Below are positions 57,860-64,000 of a stretch of 64,000 nt of DNA, piece after piece. This DNA is from Kitasatospora sp. NBC_00240. Lineage in GTDB: Bacteria; Actinomycetota; Actinomycetes; Streptomycetales; Streptomycetaceae. The DNA is taken from the NCBI RefSeq assembly GCF_026342405.1, contig NZ_JAPEMU010000001.1, positions 3,224,001 to 3,288,000 of the forward strand, given 5' to 3'. Position numbers and translations under genes: made by a program. Within the stretch, counting starts at the first letter, position 1. Every line of letters starts with the position of its first letter. The notes below the pieces were generated by a model. It did not search any database. It saw only the letters and a list, made by a program, of their open reading frames with translations, and was not told where the DNA came from.

Positions 57860-59077
57860 GTGCCTCGTACCGCGAGGGATGTCGTCTTTGTCGATGGCGT
57901 CCGCACCCCGTTCGGCAAGGCAGGCCCGAAGGGCATCTACCACGAGACGCGCGCCGACGACCTGGTCGTCAAGTGCATCCGGGAACTCGTGCGTCGTAAC
58001 CCGAGCCTGCCCGTCGAGCGCATCGACGAGGTCGCCATCGCGGCCACCACGCAGATCGGCGACCAGGGCCTGACGATCGGCCGCACCGCCGCGCTGCTGG
58101 CCGGTCTGCCGAAGTCCGTCCCGGGCTACTCGATCGACCGCATGTGTGCCGGCGCGCTGACCGCCGTCACCGCCACCGCGGGCGGCATCGCCTTCGGCGC
58201 CTACGACGTCGTCGTGGCCGGCGGCGTCGAGCACATGGGCCGCCACCCGATGGGCGAGGGCGTCGACCCGAACCCGCGCTTCGTCTCCGAGAAGCTCGTC
58301 GACGAGTCCGCCCTGTTCATGGGGATGACCGCGGAGAACCTGCACGACCGGTTCCCGCACATCACCAAGGAGCGCTGCGACGCCTACGCGGTGCGCTCCC
58401 AGGAGAAGGCCGCCAAGGCGTACGCCAACGGCGACATCCAGCCGGACCTGGTGCCGATCTCGATCCGCAACACCAACCCCGACGTCGGCGAGACCGGCTG
58501 GGGCCTGGCGACCACGGACGAGCCGATGCGCCCGGGCACCACGATGGAGTCCCTGGCCGGCCTCAAGACCCCGTTCCGCCCGCACGGCAACATCACCGCG
58601 GGCAACTCGGCCGGTCTGAACGACGGCGCCACCGCCTCGCTGCTGGCCGCCGAGGACGTGGCCGAGGAGCTCGGCCTGCCGGTCAAGATGCGCCTGGTCT
58701 CGTACGCCTTCGCGGGCGTCGAGCCCGAGGTCATGGGCATCGGCCCGGTGCCGGCCACCGAGAAGGCGCTGGCCAAGGCCGGTCTGACGATCGACGACAT
58801 CCAGGCCTTCGAGGTCAACGAGGCCTTCGCCGTCCAGGTGCTGGCCTTCCTCGACCACTACGGCATCGCGGACGACGACGAGCGGGTCAACCCGTTCGGC
58901 GGCGCCATCGCGTACGGCCACCCGCTGGCCTCCTCGGGCGTGCGCCTGATGACCCAGCTGGCCCGCCGCTTCGAGCAGCGCCCGGACGTCCGGTACGGCC
59001 TGACCACCATGTGCGTCGGGTTCGGCATGGGCGCGACCGTCATCTGGGAGAACCCGCACTTCGAGGGTGGTAAGTGA
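57860..59077 (+). CDS. fadA: Acetyl-CoA C-acyltransferase (thiolase)
   Basis: This enzyme performs the last, thiolytic step of fatty-acid beta-oxidation. The 405-residue product has the acyl-accepting Cys in SIDRMCAGALTAV, the His in GAIAYGHPLASSG and the second Cys in TTMCVGFGMG. The GTG at 57860 has GGAGGAG about 8 bases upstream and gives the expected length; a frame from 57779 adds unrelated residues. It overlaps the FadB-like gene by 4 bases, so the two are coupled and probably form the trifunctional-type complex. Confidence 0.95.
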   Translation: MPRTARDVVFVDGVRTPFGKAGPKGIYHETRADDLVVKCIRELVRRNPSLPVERIDEVAIAATTQIGDQGLTIGRTAALLAGLPKSVPGYSIDRMCAGALTAVTATAGGIAFGAYDVVVAGGVEHMGRHPMGEGVDPNPRFVSEKLVDESALFMGMTAENLHDRFPHITKERCDAYAVRSQEKAAKAYANGDIQPDLVPISIRNTNPDVGETGWGLATTDEPMRPGTTMESLAGLKTPFRPHGNITAGNSAGLNDGATASLLAAEDVAEELGLPVKMRLVSYAFAGVEPEVMGIGPVPATEKALAKAGLTIDDIQAFEVNEAFAVQVLAFLDHYGIADDDERVNPFGGAIAYGHPLASSGVRLMTQLARRFEQRPDVRYGLTTMCVGFGMGATVIWENPHFEGGK

Positions 59078-61206
59078 CCATGAGCACCACTGAGCTGCTG
59101 AAGCGCGCCGCCGAGCTGTTCCCGGGCGAGGTCGTCACCTCCGCGCACGTACGGCACCTGGACCTGCCCCTGCAGGCCGGCAAGCTGGCGCTGATCACCC
59201 TGGACAACGGCTTCGACCACACCAAGCCGACCACCTTCGGCCCGGGCTCGCTGGCCAAGCTGTCCGAGGCGCTGGACCAGGTCGAGGCGGAGGCCGCGGA
59301 CGGGAAGATCGTCGCGGTCGCCGTCACCGGCAAGCCGTTCATCTTCGCGGTCGGCGCCGACCTCAAGGGTGTCGAGGTGCTCAAGGAGCACAGCGACGCG
59401 CTGGCCATCGGCAAGGGCGGCCACGACGTCTTCAAGCGGATCGCCGCGCTGCCCGTCCCCAGCTTCGCCTTCTACAACGGCGCGGCGATGGGCGGCGGCG
59501 TCGAGGTCGGCCTGCACTGCACCTACCGCACGGTCAGCACGGGCGTCCCGGCGTTCTCGCTCCCCGAGGTCTTCCTGGGCCTGGTACCCGGCTGGGGCGG
59601 CTGCACGATCCTGCCGAACCTGATCGGCCCGTCCAAGGCGATCAAGGTCATCGTCGAGAACTCGATGAGCCAGAACAAGCAGCTGCGCGGCAAGGACGTC
59701 TTCGAGCTCGGCATCGCCGACGCGATCTTCGAGCCGGCCGACTTCCTGGAGCAGTCGCTGCTCTGGGCCTCCAAGGTGCTCACCGGCGCGACCGCCGTGG
59801 AGCGCGAGGAGATCGACCGCGGCAAGGCCTGGGACGACGCCGTCGCCTGGGGCCGCCTGATCGCCGACTCCAAGGTGCACGGCGCCGCGCCGGCCGCCTA
59901 CAAGGCGCTGGACATCATCCAGCAGGTCAAGGACAACGACCTGCAGGCCGGCTTCGACGCCGAGGACGTGGCGCTGGCCGACCTCATCATGAGCGGCGAG
60001 CTGCGCGCGGGCCTGTACGCCTTCAACCTGGTGCAGCGCCGGGCCAAGCGTCCCTTCGGCGCCCCGGACAAGTCGCTGGCCCGCCCGGTCACCAAGGTCG
60101 GCGTCGTCGGCGCGGGCCTGATGGCCTCGCAGCTGGCACTGCTGTTCGCCCGCCGCCTCCAGGTGCCGGTGGTCCTCACCGACATCGACCAGGAGCGCGT
60201 CGACAAGGGTGTCGGCTACGTCCACGCCGAGATCGACAAGCTGCTGGCCAAGGGCCGGGTCAGCCCGGACAACGCCAACCGCCTCAAGGGCCTGGTCACC
60301 GGCTCGCTCGACAAGGCCACGGCCTTCGGCGACGCGGACTTCGTGATCGAGGCCGTGTTCGAGGAGATGGGCGTCAAGCAGAACGTCTTCGCGGACCTGG
60401 AGGCCGTGGTCTCGCCGACCTGCGTGCTGGCCACCAACACCTCCTCCCTCTCGGTCACCGAGATGGCGTCGAAGCTGCAGCACCCCGAGCGGGTCGTGGG
60501 CTTCCACTTCTTCAACCCGGTCGCGATCCTCCCGCTGCTGGAGATCGTCCGCGCGGAGAAGACCGACGACGCCTCGCTGGCCACCGCCTTCGGCGTGGCC
60601 CGCAAGCTGAAGAAGACGGCCGTCCTGACCAAGGACGCCCCGGCGTTCGTGGTGAACCGGATCCTGCTGCGCTTCATGGACGCGATCCAGGGCGCCATCG
60701 ACGAGGGCACCCCGATCGAGACCGTCGAGAAGGCCGTGCTGCCGCTCGGCCTGCCGATGTCCCCGATCGTGCTCCTGGAGCTGGTCGGCCCGGCCATCGC
60801 CCTGCACGTGTCGGAGACCCTGGCCGCGGCCTTCCCGGAGCGCTACACCGTCTCCGAGAACCTCGGCAAGCTGGTCAAGGCCGGCAAGCGCGGCTTCTAC
60901 GTCTGGCAGGACGGCCAGCAGGTGCTGGACCCCGAGGTCCTGGCGCTGCTCTCGTTCGGCACCACCGTGCTGACCGAGGAGCAGGTGCTGGCCCGCGCCC
61001 TCGACGCGGTGGCGCAGGAGATCGGCCTGATGCTCGACGAGGGCGTCGTCGGCGAGGCGCAGGACATCGACCTGTGCATGATCACCGGCGCCGGCTGGCC
61101 CTTCCACCTGGGCGGGATCACCCCGTACCTGGACCGTGAGGGCGTCTCCGAGCGGGTGAACGGCAAGAAGTTCCTCGCCCCCGGCCTGGCCAGCATCCCG
61201 GCCTGA
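59074..61206 (+). CDS. fadB: FadB-like enoyl-CoA hydratase/3-hydroxyacyl-CoA dehydrogenase
   Basis: The 710-residue bifunctional protein has an N-terminal crotonase domain (FIFAVGADLKGVE; YNGAAMGGGVEVGLHCTYR; LPEVFLGLVPGWGG) and a C-terminal dehydrogenase with NAD motif KVGVVGAGLMASQLA, NTSSLSVTEMA and VVGFHFFNPV. It performs the hydration and oxidation steps of beta-oxidation. The GTG at 59074 overlaps the thiolase stop and has GAGGG 6 bases upstream; an ATG at 59080 is the alternative start. Confidence 0.95.
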   Translation: MTMSTTELLKRAAELFPGEVVTSAHVRHLDLPLQAGKLALITLDNGFDHTKPTTFGPGSLAKLSEALDQVEAEAADGKIVAVAVTGKPFIFAVGADLKGVEVLKEHSDALAIGKGGHDVFKRIAALPVPSFAFYNGAAMGGGVEVGLHCTYRTVSTGVPAFSLPEVFLGLVPGWGGCTILPNLIGPSKAIKVIVENSMSQNKQLRGKDVFELGIADAIFEPADFLEQSLLWASKVLTGATAVEREEIDRGKAWDDAVAWGRLIADSKVHGAAPAAYKALDIIQQVKDNDLQAGFDAEDVALADLIMSGELRAGLYAFNLVQRRAKRPFGAPDKSLARPVTKVGVVGAGLMASQLALLFARRLQVPVVLTDIDQERVDKGVGYVHAEIDKLLAKGRVSPDNANRLKGLVTGSLDKATAFGDADFVIEAVFEEMGVKQNVFADLEAVVSPTCVLATNTSSLSVTEMASKLQHPERVVGFHFFNPVAILPLLEIVRAEKTDDASLATAFGVARKLKKTAVLTKDAPAFVVNRILLRFMDAIQGAIDEGTPIETVEKAVLPLGLPMSPIVLLELVGPAIALHVSETLAAAFPERYTVSENLGKLVKAGKRGFYVWQDGQQVLDPEVLALLSFGTTVLTEEQVLARALDAVAQEIGLMLDEGVVGEAQDIDLCMITGAGWPFHLGGITPYLDREGVSERVNGKKFLAPGLASIPA

Positions 61207-61230
61207 GCCTGAAGCAACGCCGTACGGCGG

Positions 61231-61267
61231 AGCGCCGGTGACCCCCTCGCGGGTGGTCACCGGCGCT
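61231..61267 (+). terminator. Hairpin terminator after the beta-oxidation operon
   Basis: AGCGCCGGTGACC (61231-61243) pairs perfectly with 61255-61267, 24 bases after the FadB-like stop. Beyond it, GCCGTCAGGGGCCG occurs twice about 60 bases apart in 61318-61391, a short direct repeat of no evident role. Confidence 0.85.
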
Positions 61268-61415
61268 CCTCGTCGTTCCCGCCCCGTCCGCAGGACCGGG
61301 CGCACCGCCGTACGCGGCCGTCAGGGGCCGCCGCGGACGCTCCGGGCCGCGCACCGCCGCCACGCGCTCCGCGTCGCCGTCAGGGGCCGGCGGGGGCGGC
61401 GGACGGGGCCGGCGG

Positions 61416-61850
61416 TCAGCGCTTCATGTAGACGCTGTCCATGAACTCGACGATCTGCCGGTCGGTGAGGTGGTTGCCCTCACGGTGGCCCATCGCGATG
61501 TCGGCCTCGCTGATCATGCCGACCAGCCGATCCTCGTGGATCACCGGGATCCGGCGGATCTGGTGCTGCTCCATCTTCTTGAGCACCACGTTCATGTCGT
61601 CGTCGGCCCGCACGCAGTGCAGGTGGCCGCCGAGGTCCATGGCCTTCATCATGGCCGGGTCCTTGCCCTCGGCGATACATCGCACGACGATGTCCCGGTC
61701 GGTGATGATCCCGCTGAGCTTCTCGTCCGCGCCGCAGATCGGCAGCGCGCCGACCCCCATGTCGCGCATCATCCGGGCGGCGTCGGCCAGACTCTGGTCG
61801 GCACGGACGCACTGGGCACCACCGTGCATGATGTCACGGGCTGTAGTCAC
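61416..61850 (-). CDS. Tandem CBS domain protein
   Basis: A 144-residue protein made of two CBS motifs (about residues 5-60 and 70-130; RMMRDMGVGALPICGADEKLSGIITDRDIV and MEQHQIRRIPVIHEDRLVGMISEADIA). Such pairs bind adenine nucleotides and act as energy or redox sensors; the target is unknown because no effector domain is fused. It starts at a GTG with AGGAGAG 7 bases upstream. Close relatives are common in streptomycetes and mycobacteria, including dormancy-linked ones. Confidence 0.9.
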   Translation of the reverse strand: MTTARDIMHGGAQCVRADQSLADAARMMRDMGVGALPICGADEKLSGIITDRDIVVRCIAEGKDPAMMKAMDLGGHLHCVRADDDMNVVLKKMEQHQIRRIPVIHEDRLVGMISEADIAMGHREGNHLTDRQIVEFMDSVYMKR

Positions 61851-62025
61851 TGGAGTCTCTCCTCGATCGGCCCCACGGTCCGGCGCCGCAGTCCCTCACG
61901 GCTCGCACCCGGAGCTGTACGTGATGATGCGATCACCATAAGCAGCATCGCGGGAGGCGGCGAGTGGATCAGCGGGCGGCCGGTGCCGGCGGGGCCGGCG
62001 GAGGCCGGGAGGGGCCGCCGGATGC

Positions 62026-63540
62026 CTAGCGCTTGAGGCGGTAGACCACCGTGTCGGTGAAGACGCCCACCATCTCGTAGTGGGTCTCCAGCAGGTTCTC
62101 GATCCGGGGGACGAGGAAGGGCTGGTACGGTGCCGGGCCGGAGTCGTCCACGACGATCTCGGGCAGGCCGTTGGCGAGCAGCTCGGCGTCGAAGGTCTGC
62201 CAGGCGTCGGTGACGCTGTACTTCTCGCCGACGTTCTGGCTGCCGTCCTTGCCGCCGCTGAAGTTGGTCAGGAAGCCCGCCGTCAGATAGCGGGTGGCCG
62301 GGCGGCGGTCGGCCAGCCAGTAGAGCTCCGGGTGCATGCCCCAGACCAGCACGGTGTCCTTGGGCGTGGTCTGGGCCGCGACGGCGGTGGCGACCTCGGT
62401 GGTGCGGTCCAGCCGCTCCCCCGGCCAGGCCACCGCGAGCACCCAGAAGGCGGTGGCGGCGGCCGTGCTGTAGATCATCACGGGCTTCCAGCGGATCGCC
62501 GAGGTGGAGACCGCGCCGACGCCGAGCAGCACCAGCGGCGGCATCAGCTGGAGGTAGTAGTGGCCGAAGAAGTGGAAGCCGACGCTCACCGCGACCAGCG
62601 AGGAGAGCAGCCAGACCCACAGGTCCGCGGTCGAGCCGCGCTCCTCCCCCGCGGCCGGCAGCGGCCGGTGCCGGTACTTCAGCCAGAGCCGGTGGCCGAG
62701 CGGCAGCACCAGGCCGAGGCCCGCACCGAGCAGGATCGCCGAGTTGCCGAGCGCCCGGCCCGCCATCTGCACCCAGGCGCCGCCGAACGAGGCGTAGTCG
62801 CCGCTGCCGGTGACCACCCAGAACAGGAAGCCCTTGGGCTTGGTGAGGATCACCGCGACCAGCGCTATCGGCAGCGCGAAGCCGAACCAGATCTTGGACA
62901 GGGCGGGCAGCCACCGGACCCCGCGTCTGCGGCTGTCCTGGAAGAGCATCCAGAGCACCGGGAGCATCACCGCGCCGCCGGTCTGCTTGGTGAGCGAGCA
63001 GAGCGCCACCGCGATGCCGGCGGCCAGCCAGCGGCGCCGCTCGGCGTACCGGAAGGCGGCCACCATGGCGGGCAGCATGAAGACCTCGAAGGTCGCCGCC
63101 TGGGTGTCCTCCGGGGACAGCCCGATGGAGAGCAGCAGGTACAGCGCCCCCGCGGCGGCGCCGGCCCGGTTGCCCCAGCGGCCGCGGGCGATCGAGGCCA
63201 GCAGGATCGCCGTGACCAGGTGCGCGACTATCGCGAGGCTGCGCAGCGGCCAGAGCGAGAGCGAGCCGAAGACGGTGAAGCAGGCCTCGTACAGCCAGGG
63301 CAGCAGCGGGGGCTTGCGGTCGACCACGGTGTCGTACAGGACGCCGCCGTCGGCCAGCATCCGGGCCTGGGTGGCCAGGAAGCCCTCGTCGGGGCTCCAG
63401 ACCGGCCGCAGGAACGACGGGATGTGGGTGATGACGGCCAGCAGTGCCAGGACCGGGACCACTCTCGTCCAGTAGCCCGTGCGTACCCGTGCGGGCAGGC
63501 GCTCGGTGAGCGCGGCGAGTCGGTGGATGGTGGTCGGCAC
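62026..63540 (-). CDS. GT39/PMT-like membrane glycosyltransferase family protein
   Basis: The 504-residue protein has an N-terminal GT-C-type first loop with acidic residues (FLRPVWSPDEGFLATQARMLADGGVLYDTVVDRKPPLLPWLYEA), about 9-11 membrane helices and a soluble C-terminal part (VLVWGMHPELYWLADRRPATRYLT). These match polyprenyl-linked mannosyl/arabinosyl-transferase-like proteins of the ArnT/PMT group. The donor and acceptor are unknown. The GTG at 63538-63540 (VPTTIHRLAAL) was chosen from homology; the frame is open further upstream into the dxs region. Confidence 0.82.
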   Translation of the reverse strand: MPTTIHRLAALTERLPARVRTGYWTRVVPVLALLAVITHIPSFLRPVWSPDEGFLATQARMLADGGVLYDTVVDRKPPLLPWLYEACFTVFGSLSLWPLRSLAIVAHLVTAILLASIARGRWGNRAGAAAGALYLLLSIGLSPEDTQAATFEVFMLPAMVAAFRYAERRRWLAAGIAVALCSLTKQTGGAVMLPVLWMLFQDSRRRGVRWLPALSKIWFGFALPIALVAVILTKPKGFLFWVVTGSGDYASFGGAWVQMAGRALGNSAILLGAGLGLVLPLGHRLWLKYRHRPLPAAGEERGSTADLWVWLLSSLVAVSVGFHFFGHYYLQLMPPLVLLGVGAVSTSAIRWKPVMIYSTAAATAFWVLAVAWPGERLDRTTEVATAVAAQTTPKDTVLVWGMHPELYWLADRRPATRYLTAGFLTNFSGGKDGSQNVGEKYSVTDAWQTFDAELLANGLPEIVVDDSGPAPYQPFLVPRIENLLETHYEMVGVFTDTVVYRLKR

Positions 63541-63556
63541 GAAGGACAACCTACCC

Positions 63557-63589
63557 GGCGGGACCGGCGCGAGGAGCGCCGGTCCCGCC
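63557..63589 (-). terminator. Hairpin terminator after dxs
   Basis: A perfect 14-bp stem (GGCGGGACCGGCGC, 63557-63570, with 63576-63589, loop GAGGA) lies 61 bases beyond the leftward dxs stop. Confidence 0.85.
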
Positions 63590-63649
63590 TTCCGTACGAT
63601 TATCGATCCATGATGTCGCGTACGGTCATCAGGGTGTCGCCGCGGGTGG

Positions 63650-64000
63650 TCAGGCCTCGACCCGGTCGACGGCCAGCCGGGACACCAGCGCGGTGACCTG
63701 ACGGGCGATGTCCGGGGCGGTGAGACCGATCTCGGCCAGGATCTCGGCCCGCGAGGCGTGGTCGAGGAACTCCTGCGGGATGCCGAAGTCGCGCAGCGGC
63801 AGGTCCACGTCCGCGTCCCGCAGGGCCTGGGCGATCGCCGAACCCACGCCGCCGGCACGGCCGTTGTCCTCGACCGTGACGACCACCCGGTGCTCGGCCG
63901 CGAGGCCCGGCAGGGCGGCGTCCACGGGCTTGACCCAGCGCGGGTCCACCACCGTGCTGGTGATGCCCTGGGCGTCCAGCAGGCCGGCCAGCTCCAGGCA
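63650..64000 (-). CDS. dxs: 1-deoxy-D-xylulose-5-phosphate synthase, C-terminal part (partial)
   Basis: The last 116 codons of a transketolase C-terminal domain run off the window edge: [41 protein letters not shown] and [23 protein letters not shown]. These match DXS, which makes deoxyxylulose 5-phosphate from pyruvate and glyceraldehyde 3-phosphate at the head of the MEP isoprenoid pathway. The thiamine-binding domains lie outside the window. Confidence 0.93.
   Translation of the reverse strand, partial: CLELAGLLDAQGITSTVVDPRWVKPVDAALPGLAAEHRVVVTVEDNGRAGGVGSAIAQALRDADVDLPLRDFGIPQEFLDHASRAEILAEIGLTAPDIARQVTALVSRLAVDRVEA

Overview
The window is very GC-rich actinobacterial chromosome. WhiA, RbpA, a mycothiol-type DinB-fold enzyme, an intact haem branch with HemQ, and an order of housekeeping genes close to that remembered for Streptomyces together point to the family Streptomycetaceae (Streptomyces or Kitasatospora). 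The genus cannot be settled from the sequence alone. No insertion sequence, prophage or CRISPR array was found.

Layout. Positions 1-10,232 hold the end of pgl, then, all leftward, rbpA, secG, tpiA, pgk, gap, whiA, yvcK, rapZ and uvrC: central glycolysis plus sporulation and cell-wall control factors. Positions 10,415-24,490 carry an ArsR-type regulator divergent from a secreted peptidase-inhibitor-like protein, a Rieske lipoprotein, uvrA, a mycothiol-dependent enzyme, a metallo-beta-lactamase-fold hydrolase, a two-gene RNA repair operon resembling phage T4 (RNA ligase 1 plus polynucleotide kinase/phosphatase), TerC behind a probable yybP-ykoY manganese riboswitch, TerD and uvrB. All three UvrABC genes therefore lie within 15 kb, and uvrB has a promoter of the DNA-damage (PafBC/RecA-NDp) type that predicts a leaderless mRNA. 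Positions 24,593-31,298 hold an MFS exporter/TetR operon with a 34-bp palindrome, zapE, a RibD-like reductase, a small conserved protein, murC and msrB.

Positions 31,300-36,000 are looser and partly decayed: a fragment with an apparent internal deletion, a secreted protein gene broken by a stop codon and a frameshift, a MOSC/aldo-keto reductase pair, tRNA-Trp and a GNAT enzyme. Positions 36,264-40,570 hold the most interesting locus: a DUF692 multinuclear iron oxidase (MNIO), its small partner, a membrane protein whose only cysteines are ten Cys-Gly pairs in a Ser-rich C-terminal tail, a Tat-exported intradiol-dioxygenase-like lipoprotein, and a second copy of the membrane protein without the tail. 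MNIO enzymes modify cysteines in peptides, so the tail is a natural candidate substrate.

Positions 40,662-53,891 contain the haem genes hemQ, hemY and hemE, separated by a Uma2 nuclease-like gene, a DUF1275 membrane protein and a GntR-controlled operon (ferredoxin, ABC importer, AprA/fumarate-reductase-like flavoprotein fused to HEAT repeats), then a DUF4349 lipoprotein. Positions 54,038-64,000 hold a DUF3000 protein, a response regulator, RNase D, a fatty-acid beta-oxidation pair (thiolase and FadB-like), a CBS protein, a membrane glycosyltransferase-like protein and the end of dxs. Perfect GC-rich hairpins mark most operon ends.
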